From an endosymbiont of unidentified scaly snail isolate Monju (GTDB lineage Bacteria > Pseudomonadota > Gammaproteobacteria > Chromatiales > Chromatiaceae), in contig NZ_AP012978.1 in NCBI RefSeq assembly GCF_000801295.1, positions 1,798,001 through 1,862,000 of the forward strand: 64,000 bases of DNA. Direction: 5' to 3'. Position numbers and translations under genes: made by a program. Below are positions 35,585-44,630 of this stretch, one piece after another. How positions within the stretch are numbered: position 1 is the stretch's first letter; each line of letters opens with the position of its first letter. The notes below the pieces were generated by a model. It searched no databases and was not told the DNA's origin. It saw only the letters and a program-made list of their open reading frames with translations.

Positions 35585-36580
35585 TCAGTCCTTGCCCAGC
35601 AGGCCCTTGGGACGCACCAGCAGGATAATGACCGCCACCAGGTAGACGATGATCTGGTCGATGCCCGGCAGGTAGGCCTTGATCTCGTTCATCGAGAAGA
35701 AGGATTGCAATATGCCCAGCAGGAAACCGGCGGCCACCGCGCCAGGGAGCGAGCCCATGCCGCCGACCACCACCACGAAGGACAGCACCAGGAACTCCAT
35801 GCCCATGTGATAGTCGGGCGACAGGATGGGGGTGTACATGGTGCCCGCCACGCCGGCCACCACCGCCGCCAGGCCGAACACGATGGTGAAACGCTTCTGG
35901 ATATTGATACCCAGCAGGCCAACCATTTCGCGGTCGTGCATGCCGGCCCGCACCACCATGCCGAAGGTGGTGAAATGCAGAAAGGCGAACACCCCGCCGA
36001 TGACTGCCAGCGAGAAGCCCAGGTAGATCAGGCGCCACCAGGGATAGGTGATGCCTTCCAGCCCGAACAGCGAACCGATGTCCACGCTGGTGGCCACCAC
36101 CTGCGGCGCATTGACCGGGATGGGATTGGCGCCGAAGAAGCCCTTGACGATCTCCTGCAGCACGATGGCCAGACCGAAGGTGACCAGGATCTGATCGGCA
36201 TGGTCACGCTTGTAGAAGTGGCGGATCAGTCCGCGCTCCATGGCCAGGCCAACAAGCAGCATCACCGGAATGGCCACGATCACCGAGATGGGCACCGCAT
36301 AGTCGATGATGGTGCGCCCGACATCGCCCCACCACAACTCCAGGTAAGGTGTCTCCTTGTAGGCCTCGAAGAAGGTGATACTGGTATCGCGCACCCGCGC
36401 CGAGATGGTCAGCAGGTTCTGTACTCCCACCGCCACGAAGGCGCCCATCATGAACAGGGCGCCGTGCGCAAAGTTCACCACGCCCAGCGTGCCGAACACC
36501 AGGGTGAGTCCCAGCGCGATCAGCGCGTAGGCCGCCCCCTTGTCCAGGCCATTGAGGATCTGCAGCAGGATCGCTTCCAT
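35585..36580 (-). CDS. ABC importer permease, LivH type
   Basis: 331 residues with about eight membrane helices. LivH marks are GAAYALIALGLTLVFGTLGV then VNFAHGALFMMGAF, and VVVVGGMGSLPGAVAAGFLL. Residues about 60-90 form an extra soluble loop (RVRDTSITFFEAYKETP) not found in short LivH proteins. It is separated from the upstream binding-protein gene by 111 nt that contain a strong hairpin. Confidence 0.93.
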   Translation of the reverse strand: MEAILLQILNGLDKGAAYALIALGLTLVFGTLGVVNFAHGALFMMGAFVAVGVQNLLTISARVRDTSITFFEAYKETPYLELWWGDVGRTIIDYAVPISVIVAIPVMLLVGLAMERGLIRHFYKRDHADQILVTFGLAIVLQEIVKGFFGANPIPVNAPQVVATSVDIGSLFGLEGITYPWWRLIYLGFSLAVIGGVFAFLHFTTFGMVVRAGMHDREMVGLLGINIQKRFTIVFGLAAVVAGVAGTMYTPILSPDYHMGMEFLVLSFVVVVGGMGSLPGAVAAGFLLGILQSFFSMNEIKAYLPGIDQIIVYLVAVIILLVRPKGLLGKD

Positions 36581-36654
36581 AGATATCGTCTTCTTCAGAA
36601 AAAGATGACCTGAAGAACATCAGGCCATCGCAAACTCGTGCGTCACTCGGACGA

Positions 36655-36681
36655 GGGGCCGGCCGACAGGCGACCGGCCCC
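36655..36681 (-). terminator. Hairpin between binding-protein and permease genes
   Basis: GGGGCCGG-N11-CCGGCCCC, a perfect 8-bp GC stem 10 nt after the substrate-binding-protein stop. In ABC operons such hairpins typically protect the 5' mRNA and reduce read-through, so the binding protein is made in excess over the permeases. That role is inferred. Confidence 0.5.
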
Positions 36682-36691
36682 GGACGGTGGA

Positions 36692-38035
36692 TCAGGCGTT
36701 GCAGCTGCCCAGTTCGCCACCGAAGATCTTCGGATCATATTCGACCTGGGAACGCGGCACTTCCTTCACCACCTCGAGCAGATCGAACTGCGACGTGGGG
36801 TTCTGGTTGCCGCGCACCACCAGCACGTTCTTGAAGCACTGGTGATCGGCCGCACGGTACTCGGTCGGACCGTTGCCCATGCCGTCGAACTTGAAGCCCT
36901 CGAGGGCCTCGATCACGCCGCAGGGATTGAAGGTGCCGGCCATCTCGCAGGCGTTGGCATACAGCAGGGTCTGCACGTAGCAGGTGTGCGCAGCCTGCGA
37001 CGGCGGGAAGCCGTACTCGGCGCCAAAGGACTTCACGAAGGCCTTGGAGCCCTCGTCGGTCAGCGACCAGTTCCAGTTGGTGGAACCCAGGATGCCCTTG
37101 ATGGCATCGCCCGCACCCTGCGCCATCAGGCGCGAGAACAGCGGCACCACGATCTCGAACTTCTTGCCGTTGACCATCTTGTCGCGCAGACCGAACTGCA
37201 CGGCCTGGGTCAGCGAGTTGACCATGTCCTTGCCGTAGTGGTTGAGGATCAGCACGTCGGCGCCGGAGTTGAGCACCGGGGTGATGTACTGCGAGAAGTC
37301 GCCGGCGCCCAGCGGCGTGCGCACCGTGGCCACGGTCTTCCAGCCCAGCGCCTCGGTGGCGTTCTTGATCGACTCTTCCTGGGTCCAGCCCCAGGTGTAG
37401 TCGGCGGTCAGGTGATAGGCCCTGCGGTCGGTGCCATATTCCTCGGCGAGCACCGGGGCAAGCGCCTGACCGGACATGTAGGCATTGAAGAAGTGGCGGA
37501 AACCGTGCTTGCGCTTGTCCTTGCCGGTGGTGTCGTTGGAGTGGGTCAGGCCGGCCATGAAGATCACGCCCGCCTCCTGGCACAGCGACTGCACCGCAAT
37601 GGCCACGCCCGAGGAGGAACCACCGGAGATCATCAGCGCACCGTCCTTCTCGATCATGCGCTTGGCCGAGGCGCGCGCCGCGTCGGACTTGGTCTGGGTG
37701 TCACCGGTCACATAGACCACTTTCTTGCCCAGGATGCCGTTGCCCTTCAGGCTGAGCGGCTTCATGGTGTTGAGCATGCCGCCGTCGCCCTCGCCATTGA
37801 GGTGCTTGACTGCCAGCTTGAAGGCGCGCAGCTCGTCGGCACCCTCGTCGGCGTAGGCGCCGGTCTGGGGCACGTTGAAGCCCAGGGTCACGGTCGCCCC
37901 CTTGGGCTCGTTGACGAAGGCGTGTGCGTTGCGGATCAGGATGGTGGGGGCAGCGGCGGCCGCTGCGGTGGCAATGGATGCCTTGAGGAATCCACGGCGG
38001 GACAAGGTCCCGAACTTCTTGTTGTCGTCAGACAT
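36692..38035 (-). CDS. ABC importer substrate-binding protein with Tat signal
   Basis: 447 residues. I use the ATG at 38035 (MSDDNKKF), 10 nt after GGAGG; a TTG three codons earlier is too close to that site. The twin-arginine signal SRRGFLKAS is followed by an Ala-rich helix and cleavage near NAHA. The mature part is a Peripla_BP_6-type domain (TVTLGFNVPQTGAYADEGAD, ISGGSSSGVAIA, HLTADYTWGWTQEES). Tat export suggests folding or cofactor binding before export. The ligand is unknown: branched-chain amino acids, amides or short-chain acids are all possible. Confidence 0.9.
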   Translation of the reverse strand: MSDDNKKFGTLSRRGFLKASIATAAAAAAPTILIRNAHAFVNEPKGATVTLGFNVPQTGAYADEGADELRAFKLAVKHLNGEGDGGMLNTMKPLSLKGNGILGKKVVYVTGDTQTKSDAARASAKRMIEKDGALMISGGSSSGVAIAVQSLCQEAGVIFMAGLTHSNDTTGKDKRKHGFRHFFNAYMSGQALAPVLAEEYGTDRRAYHLTADYTWGWTQEESIKNATEALGWKTVATVRTPLGAGDFSQYITPVLNSGADVLILNHYGKDMVNSLTQAVQFGLRDKMVNGKKFEIVVPLFSRLMAQGAGDAIKGILGSTNWNWSLTDEGSKAFVKSFGAEYGFPPSQAAHTCYVQTLLYANACEMAGTFNPCGVIEALEGFKFDGMGNGPTEYRAADHQCFKNVLVVRGNQNPTSQFDLLEVVKEVPRSQVEYDPKIFGGELGSCNA

Positions 38036-38200
38036 GTTCTGCAATCCTCCCGGTTCTGCCGGCCCGCCACGGGACGCCGCTGAGATGGTGGTCCTTGCAC
38101 GGACGCGTCCGACACCGTGCGGCGGGAGTCGCCCCGTGGGACGGCGCGCAGCTTCACGGTGTCACCGCGCGACTATGGCAACGGGCAGGCCGGCGAACAA

Positions 38201-38216
38201 TTAGACTTTAGTCGAA
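38201..38216. promoter_or_regulatory. Near-palindrome TTAGACTTTAGTCGAA, candidate operator
   Basis: A 6-4-6 inverted repeat with one mismatch in the divergent gap between the ABC binding-protein gene and the CrbR-like regulator. It is a good place for regulation of both. The same centre (TTTA) and spacing recur in a perfect palindrome at 15109-15124. Confidence 0.45.
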
Positions 38217-38295
38217 TATCCCGAAAGCCCCCCGTGGCACCATAATCGCGGAACGGCGCCTCACCGGCCGGCACCGGTTGCAGATACGGAAGATC

Positions 38296-38940
38296 ATGAG
38301 TACACATATCATCGTAGCCGACGACCATCCCCTGTTCCGGGACGCCGTGACTCACTTGCTGGAGCGCAGCATCCCGGGCGTGTGCGTCACCCAGGTCGAG
38401 ACCCTGGGACAGCTCAGCGCGACCCTGTCCGGCAACGCCCTGCCCAGCCTAGTGCTGCTGGATCTCAAGCTCGACGACACCCGCGGCCTGGACGGCCTGC
38501 TGTTGCTCAAGAAGCAATATCCCTCGCTGCCCATCCTCATCATCTCGGCCTATGACGACGGCAAGGTAGTGCAGATGAGCATGCAGTGTGGTGCCAGCGG
38601 CTTCGTGCCCAAGAGCCTGGAGATGGAACGCATGGCCGAGGCCATCCAGGCGGTGCTGGCCGGCGACATGTGGTTCCCCGAACTGGGCGCTTCGGAAGAC
38701 GAAACGCCCGCAGACATCCACACCCTGGTCGAGACCCTCACCCCGGCCCAGTTGCGCGTGCTGGCCCTGCTGCGCGACGGCAAGCCGAGCAAGAAAATGG
38801 CGGCCATCATGTCGGTCACCGAAGCGACCGTCAAGGCGCACCTCACCGAGATCTTCCGCAAGCTGAAGGTCAAGAACCGCACCCAGGCGGTGCTCGCCAC
38901 ACGCGATCTGGACCTGCCGGACCCCAGGGTGACCGACTGA
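38296..38940 (+). CDS. CrbR/ErdR-like LuxR-family response regulator
   Basis: 214 residues from the ATG of MSTHIIVADDHP. The receiver domain (1-125) has the acidic pair ADDHPLF, the phospho-acceptor Asp in VLLDLKLDD and Lys in GFVPKS. The LuxR-type helix-turn-helix follows (LTPAQLRVLALLRDGKPSKK, TEATVKAHLTEIFRKL). This form, next to a symporter-linked sensor kinase, matches CrbR (ErdR in pseudomonads), which activates acetyl-CoA synthetase and C2 metabolism. That match is from architecture and position; target genes are not shown. Confidence 0.85.
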   Translation: MSTHIIVADDHPLFRDAVTHLLERSIPGVCVTQVETLGQLSATLSGNALPSLVLLDLKLDDTRGLDGLLLLKKQYPSLPILIISAYDDGKVVQMSMQCGASGFVPKSLEMERMAEAIQAVLAGDMWFPELGASEDETPADIHTLVETLTPAQLRVLALLRDGKPSKKMAAIMSVTEATVKAHLTEIFRKLKVKNRTQAVLATRDLDLPDPRVTD

Positions 38941-38978
38941 GCCCCGGCACGCGCACCTCCCTTGCCGAGAAGACGCAT

Positions 38979-40988
38979 TTACCGGGAAGCCCCTCCCTCC
39001 TGCCGTTGCCAGGCCGATTCCTGCCTCTGGCCCAGCATGGCCGCATGCAGCACCGAGCGCAGCTTGGCCGGCTCCACCGGCTTGGCGAGGAACTGGAAAC
39101 CGGCCTCCAGCGCAGTGTGCTCCACCGCCGGGTCCTGCTCGGCGGTGATGAGCACACCCAGGAAGCCATCGCCGTGACGCGCGCGGTAATGATGCAGCAG
39201 ATCCAGACCATAGGTCCGGTCGTTCAGACGATAGTCCATGAGCACGATGTCATGCACCGGCTGGCCCTCGGCGGCATCGAGGAAGGCCTCGGCGCTGTCC
39301 AGGCAACGCACTTCCCCGCCCCAGCGTTCGAGTACGGTGCGCGTGGCCTCGAGGATGTCGGGGTCGTCGTCCACGCAGAGGATGCGTCGACCCTCCAGCC
39401 AGCGGGTCTTGAAACTTCGGCTGTCGCCGGCACGGGCCGGACGCTCGGCCACCTGGACACGTGGCACGATCACACTGAAGGTACTGCCCTCGCCCTCGCG
39501 TGAACGCACCTGCAGGCGGTGCCCCAGCAGCTCGGCCATGCGCTCGCAGATCGCCAGTCCCAGGCCCACACCCTCGGTGGCGTGATCGAGCTGCTGGAAC
39601 TCGCGGAAGATGGCCTCCAGCTTGTCCGGCGGGATGCCGCGCCCGGAATCGCGTACCTCGATGCGGATGGCGTCGGCACCGGCGCGGCGGCACACCACCA
39701 GGATACTGCCCTCGCTGGTGTAGCGGATGGCATTGGAGAGGAAGTTCTGCAGGATGGAGCGCAGCAGGTTGCGGTCCGAGCGGGTACCGCATTCGCTGCC
39801 GCGGATGCGCAGGTTCAGCCCCTTCTGGCGAGCCAGCACCGAGAACTCGTTGTACAGGACGTCGAACAGCGGCTGGATGGGGAACTCGGTGATCTCGGGA
39901 TGCATGGCGCCCGCATCCAGCTTGGAGATGTCGAGCAGCGCGCGCAGCAGGTTCTCCGCCGAGGACAGGGCCGAGAGCGCGTTGCGCGCCAGCGCCTGGC
40001 GCTCGTCGCCCGCCAGGTCCTCGTACAGCGCGCCCAGATACAGCTTGGAAGCACCCAGCGGCTGGGTGAGGTCGTGGCTGGCCGCCGCCAGAAAGCGGGA
40101 CTTGCTGCGCGTCGCCTCCTCGAGCTGGGCATTGAGCTCGGACAGGCGGCGGGTGCGTTCGGCGACCTTGGATTCCAGGCTCTCGTTGACCCGCGCCAGC
40201 TCGCGCTCGGCGGCCTTGATCGCGGTGATGTCGGTGAAGGTGGTGATGAACCCTCCATCCGGGAGGCGCGCCCCCTGGGTCTGGATCACCCGGCCATCGC
40301 GCCACTCGCGCACATAGGTATAGGGCCGGCCATGACGCAGGAAATCCAGGCGCTTGCGCACATTCTGCTCCACAGACCCTTCCAGCAGCGGCCCCAGGCC
40401 CCGCGTGACATTGAAACGGATCACCTCCTCGATCGGCTTGCCCACATAGAGAAAATCCGGCGGAAACTCGAACAGTTCCAGGTACAACCGGTTCCAGGCC
40501 AGAAGACGCAGGTCGATGTCCACCACGCTCACCGCCTGGCCGATGTGATCGAACGTCACCTGCAGGATCTCGCGGTTGAACTGCAGGGCCTGACCGGCGG
40601 TATCCAGCAGGCGGTAGAGATTGTCCGGTCCCTCGTCCACGCTGCCGCGCAGTGCGGTCTCCACCAGATGCCCGGCGGTGGCGGTGCCGATGCTGCCGGC
40701 CAGCAGGTGCTGGGCCTGGCGCAGCAGCTCGTCGGTCACCCGCTCGTTGTGCTGACGCGCCGGATCCCAGCCCTGTTCCAGGAAGAAATGGCGGGTGCGC
40801 TCCTCGCCGGTGAAACGGCTGCACAGCTCGAACAGGTCGGCCACCCGCAGGCGATGACCGGGCCGCTCGTGCGGGGCCTCGTGCAGGTCGACATAAGCCG
40901 AGGCCTGCAGGCGGTCGATGAAGGAATGCCGCGCGCGCAGCGACACCAGCACATAGAGCACCAGGTTGGCGCCCAGGCTCCAGAACAC
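38979..40988 (-). CDS. CrbS-like sensor kinase, PAS-HisKA-HATPase-REC part
   Basis: 669 residues from the first ATG (MFWSLGANLVLYVL), which is within the last membrane helix. A STAC-like linker (about 45-130) is followed by a PAS domain (150-260), coiled coil, H-box ASHDLTQPL, N-box QNFLSNAIRY, G-boxes (DSGRGIP, GVGLGLAI) and a C-terminal receiver (CVDDDPDILE, VLMDYRLND). In CrbS/MxtR this is one chain with the SLC5-like symporter encoded just upstream (40997-42328). Here the two frames are offset and a segment seems missing, so the true protein is probably a fusion. Confidence 0.85.
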   Translation of the reverse strand: MFWSLGANLVLYVLVSLRARHSFIDRLQASAYVDLHEAPHERPGHRLRVADLFELCSRFTGEERTRHFFLEQGWDPARQHNERVTDELLRQAQHLLAGSIGTATAGHLVETALRGSVDEGPDNLYRLLDTAGQALQFNREILQVTFDHIGQAVSVVDIDLRLLAWNRLYLELFEFPPDFLYVGKPIEEVIRFNVTRGLGPLLEGSVEQNVRKRLDFLRHGRPYTYVREWRDGRVIQTQGARLPDGGFITTFTDITAIKAAERELARVNESLESKVAERTRRLSELNAQLEEATRSKSRFLAAASHDLTQPLGASKLYLGALYEDLAGDERQALARNALSALSSAENLLRALLDISKLDAGAMHPEITEFPIQPLFDVLYNEFSVLARQKGLNLRIRGSECGTRSDRNLLRSILQNFLSNAIRYTSEGSILVVCRRAGADAIRIEVRDSGRGIPPDKLEAIFREFQQLDHATEGVGLGLAICERMAELLGHRLQVRSREGEGSTFSVIVPRVQVAERPARAGDSRSFKTRWLEGRRILCVDDDPDILEATRTVLERWGGEVRCLDSAEAFLDAAEGQPVHDIVLMDYRLNDRTYGLDLLHHYRARHGDGFLGVLITAEQDPAVEHTALEAGFQFLAKPVEPAKLRSVLHAAMLGQRQESAWQRQEGGASR

Positions 40989-40996
40989 CCCGTGGG

Positions 40997-42328
40997 TCAG
41001 GTAGTCGTCGAAAGACCAGCCGAACAGGGCGCGCGCCGCCAGTACAGCCCTCCGACCAGTGCCGGCAGGAACTGGATGGCCGCGGCAAAGGACAACAGGC
41101 CGATGCTGTAGAGCGACTTGCCGCTACCGCCTGCCAGGTAGTAGCCATAGGCCAGCAGCATCAGGCCGAGGATGGTCAGGCGCCGGATGAGCAACAGACG
41201 GCGATGCAGCTCCTGTCCTTCGGAACGTCGTCCGTAACGCACCATCAGCGGGAAGATCAGGTCGTTCGAGACCATGGTGCTCAACGCCAGGGTGGAGACG
41301 ATCACCATGCCGGTGGCGGCCGAAAAGCCCCCCAGGTAGGCCAGCACGGTGAGCAGCTCGTGATCGGTGCGCAACGGCAGGAACAGCACGAACAGGTCGG
41401 CGTTGCCGCTGTTCCCCAACAGCTGCAGGCCGGCGGCGGTAATCGGAATCACCGCGACGCTGAACAGCAGCAGGTACAGCGGGAAGCCCCAGCGCGCGAA
41501 CGGCAGTTCGTTGCCCCGCCCCTCCACCGCGAGTACGTGAAACTGGCGCGGCAGGCAAAGGATGGCAGCGGCCGCCAGCAGGGTACGGGTGAGGAAACCG
41601 GTATCCAGCGTCCAGTCACGGAAAGGGGCGGCAGCCATGGACAGGGCGGCGAGCCGGTCGGGCGTGGCCGCCAGGCGGGTCAGCAGATGCCAGGCCAGCA
41701 CCGCGATGGCCAAAAAGGCCGCCAACTTGATGATCGATTCGAAGGCGATGGCGTGGATCATGCCACGGTGGTGCACCGTGGCATCAATGGTGCGTGCGCC
41801 GAACAGGATGGCGAACACCGCCAGGATCAGGGTCAGCACGAAGGCGGTGTCCAGGTTGGGCAACAACGGCAGTGCGGAGGAACCCGCAGGGCCCAGGGCG
41901 TCGTAGGCGCTGGCCACCGCCTTGATCTGCAGGGAGATGTAGGGCAGCGTGCCGAGCAGCGCGATCAGGGTCACCAGCGCCGCCACCAGGTGACTCTTGC
42001 CATAGCGGCTGGCGATGAAGTCGGCGATGGTGGTCGCCTTCTGGCGCTTGGCCACGCGCAGCAGTTTCTTGACGAAGGGCGCGAACAGCACGAATACCAG
42101 GATGGGCCCCAGATAGATGGCAAAGAACGAAAAGCCACCCTGGGCGGCATTGCCGACCGCGCCGAAGAAGGTCCAGGAGGTGCAGTAGACGGTCAGCGAC
42201 AGGGTATAGATCAGCGGCTGATGACGCGAGACGTGGCCCTCGGGCTGGGCATCGCCACGATAGGCGATATAGAACAGCACCCCCAGGTAGAGGGCGACGA
42301 CCGCGACGATCAGCTCGGCGCCAAGCAA
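40997..42328 (-). CDS. CrbS-like sensor, SLC5/sodium:solute symporter part (truncated)
   Basis: 443 residues with about 12 membrane helices of the SSS/SLC5 fold (VYCTSWTFFGAVGNAAQGG, GRRSEGQELHRRL between late helices). It ends QFLPALVGGLYWRRA and then an out-of-frame APCSAGLSTTT. In CrbS relatives the YW.(R/K).A position is followed by roughly 50-60 more residues and two helices before the FWSLGAN segment that here opens the kinase ORF. So about 150 nt or more are missing and the frame is shifted near 41040. It starts 23 nt after ilvD on the same strand. Confidence 0.8.
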   Translation of the reverse strand: MLGAELIVAVVALYLGVLFYIAYRGDAQPEGHVSRHQPLIYTLSLTVYCTSWTFFGAVGNAAQGGFSFFAIYLGPILVFVLFAPFVKKLLRVAKRQKATTIADFIASRYGKSHLVAALVTLIALLGTLPYISLQIKAVASAYDALGPAGSSALPLLPNLDTAFVLTLILAVFAILFGARTIDATVHHRGMIHAIAFESIIKLAAFLAIAVLAWHLLTRLAATPDRLAALSMAAAPFRDWTLDTGFLTRTLLAAAAILCLPRQFHVLAVEGRGNELPFARWGFPLYLLLFSVAVIPITAAGLQLLGNSGNADLFVLFLPLRTDHELLTVLAYLGGFSAATGMVIVSTLALSTMVSNDLIFPLMVRYGRRSEGQELHRRLLLIRRLTILGLMLLAYGYYLAGGSGKSLYSIGLLSFAAAIQFLPALVGGLYWRRAPCSAGLSTTT

Positions 42329-42351
42329 GGCCCCGCCTCAGCAGACCCGCC

Positions 42352-44211
42352 TCAGGACTTGCACCGCAGCTGCGACAGGTCGCGCACGGCACCACGCGCC
42401 GCCGAGGTGGTCAGTGCCGCATAGGCCTGCAACGCCTGCGACACCGAACGCTCCCGGTTCAACGGCTGCCAGGCTGCCTCCCCGCGCGCCTCCATGGCCG
42501 CGCGCCGCCGCGCCAACTCCTCGTCGCTCACCGCGATGCGGATACGGCGATTGGGGATGTCGATCTCGATGGTGTCGCCTTCCTCGACCAGACCGATGTT
42601 GCCACCCTCGGCCGCCTCGGGCGAGCAGTGACCGATCGACAGCCCCGAGGTCCCGCCCGAGAAGCGCCCGTCGGTGATCAGGGCACAGGCCTTGCCCAGC
42701 CCCTTGGACTTGAGATAGCTGGTGGGATAGAGCATCTCCTGCATGCCCGGCCCACCCTTGGGGCCTTCGTAGCGGATGATGACCACATCGCCCGGCTGGA
42801 TGCGGTCGCCGAGGATGGCCTCCACGGCCGCATCCTGGCTCTCGAAGATGCGCGCCGGCCCCGAGAACACCAGGATGGACTCGTCCACCCCGGCGGTCTT
42901 GACGATGCAGCCGTCCTCGGCGAGGTTGCCGTAGAGCACCGCCAGCCCACCATCGCGTGAATAGGCATGTTCCAGGTCGCGGATGCAGCCATTGGCGCGG
43001 TCGGTGTCCAGATCCGGCCATTGTGCGCTCTGGCTGAAGGCCACTTGGGTGGGAACACCGCCCGGGCCGGCCAGGTAGCGCTGGCGCACCGTCTCGTCGG
43101 GATCACGCCGGATGTCCCAGGCCTCCAGCGCCTCGCCCATCGAGGGCGCGTGCACCGTGGGTACGTCACGGTGGACGAGTCCGGCTCGGTCCAGCTCACC
43201 CAGGATACCCATTACCCCACCCGCGCGGTGCACGTCCTCCATGTGGTACTGCGGCGTCGAGGGCGCCACCTTGCACAGGTGCGGCACCTTGCGGCTCATG
43301 CGGTCGATGTCACTCATGGTGAAGTCCACCCCGGCCTCGTGCGCCGCGGCCAACAAGTGCAGCACGGTATTGGTCGAGCCGCCCATGGCAATGTCCAGCG
43401 CCATGGCGTTCTCGAAGGCCTCGAAGGTGGCAATGTTGCGCGGCAGCGCCGTCTCGTCGTCCTGCTCGTAATAGCGCCTTGCGAGCTCGACGATGCGCCG
43501 CCCCGCCTCAAGGAACAACTCGCGGCGCTCGGTGTGGGTAGCCACCAACGAGCCATTACCCGGCAGCGAGAGCCCCAGCGCCTCGGTCAGGCAGTTCATG
43601 GAATTGGCGGTGAACATGCCCGAGCAGGAACCGCAGGTGGGACAGGCGGAACGCTCGATCTGCTCGACCTCCTCGTCCGTCTCGCGGTCGTCGGCGGCGG
43701 CAACCATGGCATCCACCAGGTCGAGCTTGATCTCGCCCCTGCTCGCCAGCCGCACCTTGCCCGCCTCCATGGGTCCGCCTGAGACGAAGATCACCGGGAT
43801 GTTCAGGCGCAGCGCGGCCATCAGCATGCCAGGGGTGATCTTGTCGCAGTTGGAGATGCATACCAATGCATCGGCGCAGTGCGCGTTGACCATGTACTCG
43901 ACCGAGTCGGCAATGAGATCGCGCGAGGGCAGCGAATAGAGCATGCCGCCATGCCCCATGGCGATGCCGTCGTCCACCGCGATGGTGTTGAACTCCTTGG
44001 CCACGCCCCCGACCCTCTCGATCTCGCGCGCCACCAGTTGCCCCATGTCCTTGAGGTGCACGTGCCCGGGCACGAACTGGGTGAAGGAATTGGCAATCGC
44101 GATGATGGGCTTGTCGAAATCGCCTTCCTTCATGCCAGTGGCGCGCCACAGCGCGCGGGCGCCGGCCATGTTGCGACCGTGAGTGGTGGTGCGGGAACGA
44201 TACTGCGGCAT
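42352..44211 (-). CDS. ilvD: Dihydroxy-acid dehydratase IlvD
   Basis: 619 residues, as in E. coli IlvD (616). Iron-sulfur ligands lie in [11 protein letters not shown] and [17 protein letters not shown], a third in the N-terminal region. Family segments [20 protein letters not shown] and [15 protein letters not shown] are intact. It dehydrates dihydroxy-isovalerate and dihydroxy-methylvalerate in valine and isoleucine synthesis. It lies alone upstream of the CrbS genes; other ilv genes are not in the window. Confidence 0.98.
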   Translation of the reverse strand: MPQYRSRTTTHGRNMAGARALWRATGMKEGDFDKPIIAIANSFTQFVPGHVHLKDMGQLVAREIERVGGVAKEFNTIAVDDGIAMGHGGMLYSLPSRDLIADSVEYMVNAHCADALVCISNCDKITPGMLMAALRLNIPVIFVSGGPMEAGKVRLASRGEIKLDLVDAMVAAADDRETDEEVEQIERSACPTCGSCSGMFTANSMNCLTEALGLSLPGNGSLVATHTERRELFLEAGRRIVELARRYYEQDDETALPRNIATFEAFENAMALDIAMGGSTNTVLHLLAAAHEAGVDFTMSDIDRMSRKVPHLCKVAPSTPQYHMEDVHRAGGVMGILGELDRAGLVHRDVPTVHAPSMGEALEAWDIRRDPDETVRQRYLAGPGGVPTQVAFSQSAQWPDLDTDRANGCIRDLEHAYSRDGGLAVLYGNLAEDGCIVKTAGVDESILVFSGPARIFESQDAAVEAILGDRIQPGDVVIIRYEGPKGGPGMQEMLYPTSYLKSKGLGKACALITDGRFSGGTSGLSIGHCSPEAAEGGNIGLVEEGDTIEIDIPNRRIRIAVSDEELARRRAAMEARGEAAWQPLNRERSVSQALQAYAALTTSAARGAVRDLSQLRCKS

Positions 44212-44249
44212 GCCAGACTCTCCAGAACGGGTTGGGTAAGAAGGGCATT

Positions 44250-44612
44250 ATCGGCCCGGGGACGGGCCTCCTACAAGGGCAAGGACGATTCAGCCCGGGG
44301 GACGGGCCTCCTGCGGCAGAAGCGACCTCCTCACCGCGAACGATTCGGCCCGGGGACGGGCCTCCTACGGTGGGAGCGGCATCCCCGCCGCGAACGATTC
44401 GGCCCGGGGACGGACCGCCTACGGTGGGAGCGGCATCCCCGCCGCGAACATTCGGCCCGGGGACGGACCGCCTACGGTGGGAGCGGCATCCCCGCCGCGA
44501 ACGATTCGGCCCGAGGACGGGCCTCCTGCGGCAGGAGCGGCGTCCTCACCGCGAACATTCGGCCCGAGGACGGGCCTCCTACGTGTAGGAGCGGCGTCCC
44601 CGCCGCGAACCG
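44250..44612. repeat. Tandem array of REP-like palindromes (BIME-like)
   Basis: About 360 nt made of seven type 2 hairpins (TTCGGCCCGGGGACGGGCC then TCCTAC) alternating with six type 1 hairpins (GGGAGCGGC..CCGCCGCGAA), giving a unit of about 54 bp. Copies at 44343-44504 are nearly identical, older ones at the ends have diverged. It sits between the upstream side of ilvD and the end of the GGDEF/EAL gene. It is the largest cluster of the family in the window. Confidence 0.9.
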
Positions 44613-44630
44613 ATCCGTCCGGAGAGGATC

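Noticed and set aside
44250-44612. Possible CRISPR array because of regular repeats
   Set aside because: Repeats are palindromic pairs placed head to tail with no unique spacers of constant length and no cas genes.
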